Assembly (NCBI GenBank): GCA_964654855.1
Contig: CAZZJS010000002.1
Span: 62,001-126,000, forward strand
From: JALZUV01 sp964654855
GTDB lineage: Bacteria > Pseudomonadota > Alphaproteobacteria > Rickettsiales > JALZUV01
DNA: 64,000 nucleotides
Reading direction: 5' to 3'
Part shown: one piece after another, positions 8,592 through 16,536 of the stretch
Position numbering within the stretch: the stretch's first letter is position 1
Layout of the letters: each line of letters opens with the position of its first letter
Position numbers and translations under genes: made by a program
Notes under the pieces: model-generated
Told to the model about the DNA's origin: nothing
The model's input: the letters and a program-made list of their open reading frames with translations, nothing else
The model's database searches: none

Positions 8592-9728
8592 CTACTGTTT
8601 GATACGTACCCGCGAAACCTGCTGCGCAATATTCACAAAAATATCTCGCAATTCATCTCCGCTTGTTGGCTGCAAATACTGATTTGGAGCACTCGCACAA
8701 TATTCTAAAACATCTTTATTCAAAACACCATTGGCTGACGCGCCAAAACCAATTGTCCAGAAATCAACGTCCGGATCTTGCTTAATAAGATTACATTCTG
8801 ACGCCGCATATCGATGCGCAACACTATTGCCTTGCTGCCCGTTATAATCAGCAGGCCATTGCCACGGACCTGACTTAGGTTGATTCAAATCCCCATCGGT
8901 CAAAAACACATAGATATTTCGTCGACCAGCCGATGAATTAGCAAGTTCTTGTCTACCAGCATTTAAGGCAACTCCCGCATTGGTCGAAGTTCCAGGATCA
9001 ACAATATTAGGGAAATGGCTGACTAATGTTGCCTCATCCCCAGAAAAAGGCTTATCACCGCGCAGCCCTGAATCATAACTTTTTAAACTCACTCTAAAAG
9101 TTGGCAACCCATCTGATCCAACCGGATTACCACCATCAAACACAATATCAAACAGACTCAAAACCCCTGCCTCAAGTGCTTCCCACTTAAATACCTGCTG
9201 CCCATCCACAATCGTCACTGGGTTATAGCTCGTCACTTTAGATCCGCTAATTCGTGGCAAAAAACCCATCGAACCTGACGCATCCATAATAATCACAATA
9301 TCTGCAGGCGGCACTACAGTAGCCGCCGACCCTACAACGGCACTATCACCTACTTTAATGGCTCCACTTGCCCCCGAACCACGACTAAAGAAAGCTGGTA
9401 TATCAAAACCTGTCGTATTGACTGATATATCTTTCGTGACCGGATCAATTGTATGTTGAACATTCTGATCATAATCATAACCAATACCTAATGCACCATC
9501 AGGTAAGTTTGCCTGAAAATAAGCTTTTGCCTTATCTGCATCCCCCTCTTCAACCGCTGAAGCAATAGCGGCAGCATCTGCCGCACCTGAAATAGCACTT
9601 TTGGCCATAAACCCGCGCCCCAAATCCATTGAAAGCGCAATCGCTAAAATCAACACATTCAACATCACAGCGAAGGTGATAATGATTGAGCCTTTTTCAT
9701 CTGATAAAATATTGTTCTGATTGCGCAT
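8592..9728 (-). CDS. TadG-like protein with TadE-type N-terminus and von Willebrand factor A domain (copy 2)
   Basis: The ATG at 9728 (MRNQNNIL) has TAGGAT just upstream and aligns with the start chosen for its paralogue; the open frame goes further up to 9785 without good reason to use it. The 378-residue product has a transmembrane helix at about residues 15-38, the same MDLGR...AGAADAAAIASA-type segment as copy 1, and a VWA domain whose metal site reads DASGSMG. Over the first 130 residues the two copies are very alike; they differ much more in the VWA region. This fits duplication with divergence of the adhesive or ligand-binding face. It starts 88 bases from the divergent radA gene, which leaves room for two promoters. 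Confidence 0.85.
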   Translation of the reverse strand: MRNQNNILSDEKGSIIITFAVMLNVLILAIALSMDLGRGFMAKSAISGAADAAAIASAVEEGDADKAKAYFQANLPDGALGIGYDYDQNVQHTIDPVTKDISVNTTGFDIPAFFSRGSGASGAIKVGDSAVVGSAATVVPPADIVIIMDASGSMGFLPRISGSKVTSYNPVTIVDGQQVFKWEALEAGVLSLFDIVFDGGNPVGSDGLPTFRVSLKSYDSGLRGDKPFSGDEATLVSHFPNIVDPGTSTNAGVALNAGRQELANSSAGRRNIYVFLTDGDLNQPKSGPWQWPADYNGQQGNSVAHRYAASECNLIKQDPDVDFWTIGFGASANGVLNKDVLEYCASAPNQYLQPTSGDELRDIFVNIAQQVSRVRIKQ

Positions 9729-9816
9729 ATATCCTACTCTCTTCTGATTGGTAGCATTATCAACATTACCCGCCCTAAAAGACATTTTAATGACAAAAGG
9801 TTAAGAAGATACAAAG

Positions 9817-11166
9817 ATGGCAAAACCGATTCTCACTTATGCTTGCAATGCGTGCGGCAATACCACCTCCAAATGGGCAGGCAAATGCGAAGTATGCGGT
9901 GAGTGGAACTCGATTGATCAAAAGGAAAGCGCAGGAAACACCCCTAAAGGCTTAAGTAAAGGCAAAGGAAAACGCTTAGAACTCGTCGCATTAGATGGCA
10001 AACAAGTGGATACTCCGCGCCAATCAATCGGTATTCATGAATTAGATCGCGTATTAGGCGGCGGTATGGTTTCTGGCTCTGCCGTACTCATCGGAGGTGA
10101 TCCGGGTATCGGAAAGTCCACCTTACTCTTACAGGTCGCGGCAAAAGTTGCAGCAAATGGCTTACAATGCTCTTATTTTTCTGGCGAGGAATCAACTGGG
10201 CAAATCCAACTTCGAGCGAAACGCCTTGGGCTAGAGCAAAGCAAAGTTAATCTCGCGACTGCCACTTCCGTGCGCGATATTATTCATACGTTAGAGAAAG
10301 ATACACCTAACTTGGTGATCATTGATTCTATCCAAACCATGTATGTTGATAATATTGATGCAGCACCTGGCACGGTCACGCAAGTTCGTGCCTGCTCTAA
10401 TGAGTTGATACGCTTTGCTAAACAGAATGATTGCGCTGTCTTTTTAGTCGGGCACGTCACCAAAGAAGGACAAATTGCCGGCCCACGCGTGTTGGAGCAT
10501 ATGGTCGATACAGTGCTCTATTTTGAAGGTGAGCGCGGTCATGAATTTCGTATCTTACGCGCAGTAAAGAATCGTTTTGGCGGTACGGATGAAATTGGCG
10601 TATTCGAAATGCGCGATACAGGCCTCAACGAAGTTGCCAATCCTTCCGCTTTATTCCTTAATGAGCGCGCAACCCCTGTTAGCGGCACTGCGATTTTTGC
10701 TGGAATGGAAGGCTCACGCCCCCTTCTTGTTGAAATTCAGGCACTACTTGCCCCCACACCCATGGCGAATCCAAGACGCGCCGTCGTTGGCTGGGATAGT
10801 GGCCGCCTTGCCATGTTACTTGCTGTGCTAGAAACACGCTGCGGCATCGCATTGCATGATAAAGAAGTTTATTTAAGTGTGGCTGGTGGGTTACGCGTCA
10901 ACGAACCTGCCGCTGATCTGGCCGTCGCTGCGGCCATCCTTTCTGCTCTCACAGATATTCCCACCCCCGAAGGAGCCATCTATTTTGGCGAAGTCGGACT
11001 CTCTGGAGAAATCCGTAAAGTCAGCCGAGCCGCAGCGCGCATCAAAGAAGCCGATAAATTAGGTTTTAAACAAGCATTTTTGCCTAAGTCTGAGCAGAAA
11101 TCAGGCTTAAAATGCTCACCCCTTTCACATTTATCAGACTTAAATCAATTATTCTCAATCACTTAG
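9817..11166 (+). CDS. radA: DNA repair protein RadA
   Basis: RadA (Sms) is a RecA-related, DnaB-like helicase that extends the D-loop in recombinational repair and helps resolve branched DNA. The 449-residue protein is complete: a C4 zinc finger (Cys10, Cys13, Cys24, Cys27), Walker A GDPGIGKS at about 94-101, the RadA-specific KNRFG motif, and a C-terminal Lon-protease-like domain with VAGGLRVNEPAADLA. ATG at 9817 is the only sensible start. In related genomes radA is often followed by cvpA and purF; here cvpA follows after a 274-base gap and purF is absent. Confidence 0.97.
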   Translation: MAKPILTYACNACGNTTSKWAGKCEVCGEWNSIDQKESAGNTPKGLSKGKGKRLELVALDGKQVDTPRQSIGIHELDRVLGGGMVSGSAVLIGGDPGIGKSTLLLQVAAKVAANGLQCSYFSGEESTGQIQLRAKRLGLEQSKVNLATATSVRDIIHTLEKDTPNLVIIDSIQTMYVDNIDAAPGTVTQVRACSNELIRFAKQNDCAVFLVGHVTKEGQIAGPRVLEHMVDTVLYFEGERGHEFRILRAVKNRFGGTDEIGVFEMRDTGLNEVANPSALFLNERATPVSGTAIFAGMEGSRPLLVEIQALLAPTPMANPRRAVVGWDSGRLAMLLAVLETRCGIALHDKEVYLSVAGGLRVNEPAADLAVAAAILSALTDIPTPEGAIYFGEVGLSGEIRKVSRAAARIKEADKLGFKQAFLPKSEQKSGLKCSPLSHLSDLNQLFSIT

Positions 11167-11210
11167 CCTCTTCACAGACGGAAGCTCACTTCAAATATGC
11201 ACTGAATTAC

Positions 11211-11256
11211 TATAATTAAATTATAAGTTTTTATAATTTTTCTCTTTATTAGAGAA
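11211..11256. repeat. Cluster of AT-rich inverted repeats downstream of radA
   Basis: Three overlapping inverted repeats sit together in the 274-base radA-cvpA gap: a 15-base near-perfect palindrome TATAATTAAATTATA (11211-11225), AAATTATAA/TTATAATTT separated by four bases (11218-11239), and TTCTCT/AGAGAA around a five-base loop (11240-11256). They could be alternate hairpins of one RNA or binding sites. AT-only stems are thermodynamically weak, so function is uncertain. Confidence 0.35.
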
Positions 11257-11349
11257 TTATTATAAGGTAAGTATAAGGGGTAGTTGTCATTTATTACCTC
11301 ATTCGAAACTACTTAAATGCTTGAGGCATTTTATATTATTACCTCCCTT

Positions 11350-11402
11350 AAGAGGCTGTTTTCAAACATTATGAATGTAAGAAAGCAGCCTCTTTCTTTT
11401 TG
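11350..11402 (+). terminator. Probable rho-independent terminator or leader hairpin between radA and cvpA
   Basis: AAGAGGCTG at 11350-11358 pairs perfectly with CAGCCTCTT at 11386-11394, followed by TCTTTTTG. The loop is long (27 bases) and could hold a minor stem. The T-rich tail and position 40 bases before cvpA suggest either the terminator of radA or an attenuator in the cvpA leader. Confidence 0.55.
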
Positions 11403-11440
11403 CAGTAGAAATCGTAGCTCAAACTGTCTAAGACAGAGGT

Positions 11441-12118
11441 ATGATTGAAGCTCAATTTAATATGTTCGATGCAGCTGTACTCATTGTGATGCTGCTTTCC
11501 ACAATGCTCGCTTTTTTCCGTGGTTTTGTACGTGAATTTCTATCACTCGGTGCATGGGTAGGAGCTGGAGCAATTACAGTCTATTGGTTTGACGATGTAG
11601 CTGAATGGTTAAAACCTCATACCACGCAAGATATGGTGGCTTACCTGATTGGTGGCGTTGGAACTTATATCGTCGCACTTCTTAGCTTCTCTATCATCAA
11701 CTCCACCATCATTCGTTATGTTAAAAATGCAGAAGAAATCGGCATGTTTGATAATTTCCTCGGCATGATCTTTGGCTTGCTGCGTGGTGGCTTCATTATT
11801 TCATTAGGCTATTTGGTTCTTTCATTGGTGATAGATAATGAAAACCCACCCCTATGGGTAAAACAGGCGATGACTCAACCCTACGCACAAAAAGGCGCAG
11901 TCATGCTCGCTAACGTTGCTCCGGGTTATTTAGAAGATATCTCAAGCCTAGGTGAGAAGCTTGAAGCACAAAGTAAAACAATGGGTGAAACGAGCAGCAA
12001 AGAAGGTGAAATAAACCTTCTAGAAGCAGGCAGCAATCTGCTAAAAATGGATCAGGATAAAGGCTACTCCGATAATGAGCGTAAATTACTTGAGCAGATT
12101 ATGAAATCTCGCCAATAA
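11441..12118 (+). CDS. cvpA: CvpA family membrane protein
   Basis: A 225-residue inner-membrane protein with four hydrophobic helices (about residues 8-27, 32-50, 63-86, 104-128) and a cytoplasmic, charged C-terminal tail. The motif FFRGFVREFLSLGAWVGA is the signature of the CvpA (colicin V production) family, which in proteobacteria is linked to purine synthesis operons and envelope homeostasis. In many alphaproteobacteria it lies between radA and purF; here purF is missing and the gene ends at a bidirectional terminator facing a convergent dehydrogenase. Biochemical function is not established for the family. Confidence 0.88.
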   Translation: MIEAQFNMFDAAVLIVMLLSTMLAFFRGFVREFLSLGAWVGAGAITVYWFDDVAEWLKPHTTQDMVAYLIGGVGTYIVALLSFSIINSTIIRYVKNAEEIGMFDNFLGMIFGLLRGGFIISLGYLVLSLVIDNENPPLWVKQAMTQPYAQKGAVMLANVAPGYLEDISSLGEKLEAQSKTMGETSSKEGEINLLEAGSNLLKMDQDKGYSDNERKLLEQIMKSRQ

Positions 12119-12157
12119 AAAAAACGCTCTGACTTTAATCCCAGCAGAGCGTTTTTT
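12119..12157. terminator. Bidirectional rho-independent terminator between cvpA and gabD
   Basis: AAAAAACGCTCTG at 12119-12131 is the exact inverse of CAGAGCGTTTTTT at 12145-12157 with a 13-base loop. The GC core flanked by A and T runs gives a terminator in both directions, as expected between the convergent cvpA and gabD genes. Confidence 0.9.
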
Positions 12158-12178
12158 ATTTTCATCTCCGTTATAGAA

Positions 12179-13678
12179 TTACTGATGTAATTCGCCAATC
12201 GCGAGATATTTTGTTTCCAAGAACTCTTCCAGACCATAGCTTGAAGATTCACGGCCAATGCCCGATTCTTTATAGCCACCAAACGGCGCTGTTACCGAAC
12301 TCACATGACCAAGATTGGCACCAACCATACCATATTCCAGTGCTTCTGCTACGCGGAAAGTACGCTTCATATCTTGCGTAAAGAAGTAAGAAGCTAAGCC
12401 AAATGGCGTATCATTCGCCATTTCGATTACTTCTTCTTCACTGCTGAATTTGATGAGGATAGCCACTGGGCCGAAAATCTCTTCCTGGGCAATTTCCATA
12501 TCATTTGTGATATTTTCCATCACAGTTGGCGCCAAGAAAGGAACACCCATTCCTGCAGGAGAGTCCCCTCCCGTTAAAATGGTCGCACCGGCTTCCACCG
12601 CACGATCAACAAGACCTTTCACACCGTTATAAGCTTTCTCATCCACCAAGCACCCTACTTCCGTTTCCGGATTCATCGGATCACCTGTGTTCAAGCTATC
12701 AGCAAGCGCAACAACTTTTGCTTTAAACTCATCGTAAATACTCTCATGCACAAAAATACGATTCGCGCAGACACAAGTTTGACCTGTATTGCGGAATTTT
12801 GCGGTGCTTAGGCCTTTAATAGCCGCATCTTGATCTGCATCGTCAAATACGATGAAAGGCGCATTACCTCCCAGCTCTAACGACATTTTCTTCACCGTGT
12901 CAGCACATTGCTTATAAAGCAGCTTACCAATCGGCGTTGAGCCTGTGAAGCTTAGCTTACGCACTTTACCATTATCGGTGAGTGACTTACCAATTTCAGA
13001 AGCTCTACCGGTTACGACATTAAAGATACCGGCTGGAATACCCGCCATTTCTGCACATTTTGCCATCGCGAGTGCGGTTAGCGGTGTATTTTCCGCTGGC
13101 TTTGAGATCGCTGGGCACCCTGCTGCGAGCGCTGGTGCAACTTTACGTGCGATCATCGCTGCTGGAAAATTCCATGGCGTAATCGCAGCCGAAACACCAA
13201 CAGGCTCTTTCCATACTGTCTCACGACGGCCTGGCTTGGTCTGCTGTACAGTTTCACCAGCAATGCTTTGCCCTTCAAACGCATACCATTCGATAAAGCT
13301 CGCTGCGTAATCTACTTCGCCTTTGGCTTGAGCAATAGGCTTACCCTGTTCTTGCGTCATAATCGTGCCAATATCGTCGCGATTTTTGACGAGAATATCT
13401 GCCCATTTAAGCATAAGCTTCGCACGCTGGCTCGCCAACATACTGCGCCACTGACCCCAAGCTTCATGCGCTTGATCAATCACCTTTGTGACTTCCTCAT
13501 ACGTCATTTTTGGGACGGTTGCGATAATTTCACCCGTAGCTGGGTTTTCAATTTCACTTACTTCACCTGATACCGCATCTTTCCATTCGCCATTTACATA
13601 GCACTGCATTTGTAGCATTTGCGGGTCTTTTAATAGATCTCTCAAGTTACATTCCTCTTCTTTCATCAAGGCAGACAT
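12179..13678 (-). CDS. gabD: NAD(P)-dependent succinate-semialdehyde dehydrogenase
   Basis: An aldehyde dehydrogenase of 499 residues most like the GabD group, oxidising succinate semialdehyde to succinate at the end of GABA breakdown. The Glu of LELGGNAPFIVF and the catalytic Cys of NTGQTCVCANR are present; the second Cys two residues after the catalytic one is the redox-switch position known in GabD proteins. PWNFPAAMIARK and FTGSTPIGK (NAD binding) are also GabD-like. The C-terminus GREGSS-type run appears as GIGRESSSYGLEEFLETKY. No GABA aminotransferase is nearby, so the physiological source of its substrate cannot be read here. Starts could also be placed at M5; the difference is trivial. 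Confidence 0.88.
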   Translation of the reverse strand: MSALMKEEECNLRDLLKDPQMLQMQCYVNGEWKDAVSGEVSEIENPATGEIIATVPKMTYEEVTKVIDQAHEAWGQWRSMLASQRAKLMLKWADILVKNRDDIGTIMTQEQGKPIAQAKGEVDYAASFIEWYAFEGQSIAGETVQQTKPGRRETVWKEPVGVSAAITPWNFPAAMIARKVAPALAAGCPAISKPAENTPLTALAMAKCAEMAGIPAGIFNVVTGRASEIGKSLTDNGKVRKLSFTGSTPIGKLLYKQCADTVKKMSLELGGNAPFIVFDDADQDAAIKGLSTAKFRNTGQTCVCANRIFVHESIYDEFKAKVVALADSLNTGDPMNPETEVGCLVDEKAYNGVKGLVDRAVEAGATILTGGDSPAGMGVPFLAPTVMENITNDMEIAQEEIFGPVAILIKFSSEEEVIEMANDTPFGLASYFFTQDMKRTFRVAEALEYGMVGANLGHVSSVTAPFGGYKESGIGRESSSYGLEEFLETKYLAIGELHQ

Positions 13679-13696
13679 ACCTCTCTCCTCTTACTT

Positions 13697-14452
13697 TTAA
13701 ACACACTCCACTTTTATCACGACGGGCGAATTAGGACCTCCAAGCTGCAAGGTGTTTTCTCCTTTTTGCAACGGTGCCATATACACCCCTTTACCACGTC
13801 CAATTTGTTTTTCATTTACTAGCGTGGTGAAACGGCTCCCAGTATCTCGTAGATGGATACCCCCTTCGTGAACCTCAACCTGACAATGTTGAGACGACAC
13901 TATAGGCGGGCTTTGCCTTGATGCAATATTAATATGATTTTGCTGATGCTTCTTACTCATCCCCTCATCCGCTTGATATCCACCAATTTTCAACGGCAAA
14001 CGAGCCACCGGCACCTCTATCGGTTCAAATAATGCAGGCTCGTTTAGCGATGTTACTTTTACATTGCTAATATCAACTTCCAAAATCACGCTAGCGGCTT
14101 CTGTTTCGCTGACACGTTTATTACTACTACGCAGACGATCCAAGACCATCATGATAATAGGCATAATACGCGGCGGACATTGGCCGAGCATTTGTTCAAA
14201 TTCTTCGCGTGAAATTACATCACATACCACGACAGGGGTTAGAGCTCGCGCCGTTGCAGAACGTGGCATTCCTTGTTCAAATAATGCTAACTCTCCTAGT
14301 ACATCTCCCGCAGTAAGTGTTGCAAGACGCACTTCACCATGTTGAGCACGCTTTAAAACTTCCACTTCACCTTCGCGAATCACATAAGCTTCATCTGCCT
14401 GATCACCTTCACGAAAAATAATCGCCCCTGCTTCAATCGAAAGTTCATTCAT
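13697..14452 (-). CDS. Cyclic nucleotide-binding domain plus FHA domain protein
   Basis: A 251-residue soluble protein. Residues 1 to about 115 form a cyclic nucleotide-binding domain: IIFREGDQADEAYVIREGEVEV, then GDVLGELALFEQGMPRSATA, which is the phosphate-binding cassette with its Glu and Arg. Residues from about 150 to the end look like a forkhead-associated domain: LPLKIGG, SSQHCQVEVHEGGIHLRDTGSRFTT-like order (the SxxH and the Asn of LVN are the phosphothreonine contacts). There is no DNA-binding helix-turn-helix. It would therefore link a cyclic nucleotide to binding of a phosphoprotein. It lies ten bases after glmS and eighteen before gabD on the same strand, so it is probably cotranscribed with both. 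Confidence 0.75.
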   Translation of the reverse strand: MNELSIEAGAIIFREGDQADEAYVIREGEVEVLKRAQHGEVRLATLTAGDVLGELALFEQGMPRSATARALTPVVVCDVISREEFEQMLGQCPPRIMPIIMMVLDRLRSSNKRVSETEAASVILEVDISNVKVTSLNEPALFEPIEVPVARLPLKIGGYQADEGMSKKHQQNHINIASRQSPPIVSSQHCQVEVHEGGIHLRDTGSRFTTLVNEKQIGRGKGVYMAPLQKGENTLQLGGPNSPVVIKVECV

Positions 14453-14462
14453 ACTAGCTCGT

Positions 14463-16286
14463 TCACTCTACCGTCACAGATTTAGCTAAATTTCGAGGTT
14501 GATCCACATCCGTCCCTTTTAACACAGCAGTATAATAGGCTAACATCTGAATCGGAACAGAGTAGATAAATGGAGCAATAAATTCATCACAATCAGGTAT
14601 GGCAATCGAATAATGCACCTGATCTGCATTAGCTTTAATAGCCGCTTCATCGCTTATAAGGACAATCTTTCCACCCCGCGCACGCGCTTCTTGCATATTA
14701 GAAAGTGTCTTTTCCTGCCATTTATCATTTGGAGCAATCACAATAATCGGCACGCGCTCATCAATCAAAGCGATTGGCCCATGCTTCATTTCCCCTGCAG
14801 CATAACCTTCCGCATGAATGTACGAGATCTCTTTCAGCTTCAACGCGCCTTCCATCGCCAACGGATAAGAAGTACCACGCCCAAGGTAGAGCACATCAAA
14901 TGCCTTCATCAAATTTTGGCATGCAGGGCTTTCAGCAGTTACATGATGCGTTGCCTCACGCATTAAGCTTGGCACTTTTTCTAGCACATTCCAATAATGC
15001 TCCACCTGATCTTTCGAGATTTGACCAATAGTTTCGCCTAGTTCAACCGATAACCCTGCTAAGATAGCAAGCTGCGTTGTAAATGCTTTGGTCGAAGCGA
15101 CTCCAATCTCTGGCCCCGCTTGCGTATGCAGCACTGCATCTGCCTCACGCTCCATCGAACTACCCTGCATATTTACAATGGCAAGCGTTGGATGCCCCAT
15201 TTCCTTTACCATGCGAAGCGCCGCTAAAGTATCTGCCGTTTCGCCGGACTGGGAAATAAATAATGCCAGCACACCTTCATTTAAACGAGGCGTACGATAT
15301 CTAAATTCTGAGGCAATATCAATACTGACGGGCAGGCCTGTTAACTCTTCCAGCCAATATTGCCCAACCATTCCAGCATAAAAAGACGTTCCACACGCAA
15401 TAATAACAATGCGACGCAAATCCTTCACATCAATATTAATGTCCGGCAGAGTGAAGCTTCCTAGCGTCGGATGGCGCATATGTTCAAGCGTTTTAGTAAT
15501 CGCTTCAGGCTGCTCGTGAATCTCTTTTTCCATAAAGTGACGATAGCCACCTTTTGTGCTCGCCTCCGCCGCCACTCCGCTTAACACTTCAGGGCGCACC
15601 ACTTCATTGCCCTGTTTATTAAAAATAGCCATACCCTTTTGCGTTAGCTTTGCCCAGTCCCCCTCTTCTAGGTAAATTACTCGATTCGTAAAGAGTGACA
15701 GAGCAATCGCATCCGAACCAATGGCCATTTCACCATCACACACACCTACTGCAAGCGGAGAACCCCAACGTGCCGCATATAATGTATCTGGCTCTGATTG
15801 GAACAAGACCCCAACCGCATAAGCCCCCTCTAAACGACCTAGTGCCTCTTTCAATGCGTCTTCCGGCGCCTTGCCTTGCTTTACTAAATGAGTCAACAGC
15901 TGCGTAATCACTTCTGTATCTGTCTCGCTAACAAAAACCACGCCTGTCGCTTCCAGCTCTTTACGGAGCTCCGAATGGTTTTCAATAATACCATTATGCA
16001 CGACAGCCACTTCGTCTGTCGTATGCGGATGTGCGTTCTCTTTCGTAGGAGCACCATGGGTTGCCCAGCGCGTATGGCCAATCCCGACCACACCCTCTAA
16101 CGGCATCTCCTGCAATGCAGCTTCTAGGTTATTAAGCTTACCACTGGCACGAGTGCGATTAATCACCCCTTCATGCAGGGTTGCAATACCCGCTGAATCA
16201 TAGCCACGATATTCCAACTTTTTTAACGCTTCTAACAAGCGTAAGGAAACTTCCGATGTTCCAACAATTCCAACAATTCCACACAT
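14463..16286 (-). CDS. glmS: Glutamine-fructose-6-phosphate aminotransferase (isomerizing)
   Basis: GlmS makes glucosamine-6-phosphate from fructose-6-phosphate and glutamine, the first step toward UDP-GlcNAc for peptidoglycan and lipopolysaccharide. The 607-residue protein is full length. The N-terminal nucleophile Cys2 is in MCGIVGIVG, followed by the GHTRWATHG glutaminase motif; two SIS domains follow (CGTSFYAG, SQSGETADT, GRGTSYPLA) and the C-terminus ends with the family signature RNLAKSVTVE. It starts 250 bases from a divergent acyltransferase gene across a regulatory region with CtrA and DnaA motifs. It is usually next to glmU in this class; that gene is not here. Confidence 0.97.
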   Translation of the reverse strand: MCGIVGIVGTSEVSLRLLEALKKLEYRGYDSAGIATLHEGVINRTRASGKLNNLEAALQEMPLEGVVGIGHTRWATHGAPTKENAHPHTTDEVAVVHNGIIENHSELRKELEATGVVFVSETDTEVITQLLTHLVKQGKAPEDALKEALGRLEGAYAVGVLFQSEPDTLYAARWGSPLAVGVCDGEMAIGSDAIALSLFTNRVIYLEEGDWAKLTQKGMAIFNKQGNEVVRPEVLSGVAAEASTKGGYRHFMEKEIHEQPEAITKTLEHMRHPTLGSFTLPDINIDVKDLRRIVIIACGTSFYAGMVGQYWLEELTGLPVSIDIASEFRYRTPRLNEGVLALFISQSGETADTLAALRMVKEMGHPTLAIVNMQGSSMEREADAVLHTQAGPEIGVASTKAFTTQLAILAGLSVELGETIGQISKDQVEHYWNVLEKVPSLMREATHHVTAESPACQNLMKAFDVLYLGRGTSYPLAMEGALKLKEISYIHAEGYAAGEMKHGPIALIDERVPIIVIAPNDKWQEKTLSNMQEARARGGKIVLISDEAAIKANADQVHYSIAIPDCDEFIAPFIYSVPIQMLAYYTAVLKGTDVDQPRNLAKSVTVE

Positions 16287-16410
16287 ACTTTTCTTCTATC
16301 TAACTTTGACTTTAAAAGAAAGCCAAGGATAGCTCACACTTTGTAACGATTTCCACCAGATTCTACCTAGATACAAAACTGTGGCTTTTTGCTAACAATC
16401 TGTGACTTTG

Positions 16411-16425
16411 TTAACACTTTGTTAA
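16411..16425. promoter_or_regulatory. Perfect CtrA-type binding motif (TTAA-N7-TTAA)
   Basis: TTAACACTTTGTTAA matches the full alphaproteobacterial CtrA site exactly, with a seven-base spacer. It lies about mid-way between the divergent starts of glmS and the acyltransferase. An imperfect further copy (CTAA-N7-TGAC) begins about 20 bases upstream. CtrA is the master cell-cycle/motility regulator in this class. The match is seen directly; binding is inferred. Confidence 0.5.
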
Positions 16426-16449
16426 TATTTGTTGCATTTTAGGAACAAA

Positions 16450-16458
16450 TGTGGATAA
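16450..16458 (-). promoter_or_regulatory. Consensus DnaA box (TTATCCACA on the minus strand)
   Basis: TGTGGATAA on the plus strand is the exact inverse of the strong DnaA 9-mer TTATCCACA. It lies 25 bases after the CtrA motif. I found only this one perfect box in the gap, so a regulatory DnaA site is more likely than a replication origin. Confidence 0.45.
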
Positions 16459-16483
16459 CTCCCCCTTACCAGAGACAGCAAAT

Positions 16484-16517
16484 GATCAAAAATGGTTTAT
16501 TATACTAGCTTTTGATC
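16484..16517. promoter_or_regulatory. Dyad GATCAAAA...TTTTGATC over a probable -10 element
   Basis: GATCAAAA (16484-16491) and its exact inverse TTTTGATC (16510-16517) frame the sequence TATACT at 16501-16506, a good -10 element 31 bases before the acyltransferase ATG. The arrangement suits an operator, or a hairpin at the 5' end of the transcript. No clear -35 is seen, which would fit a promoter needing an activator. Confidence 0.4.
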
Positions 16518-16536
16518 GAGATATTTGGAGTATTAA

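Noticed and set aside
16287..16536. Chromosomal replication origin
   Set aside because: Only one perfect DnaA box is present, there is no clear AT-rich unwinding element with box array, and none of the usual origin neighbours (hemE, dnaA, parAB, gidA) is near. Kept as a regulatory region.
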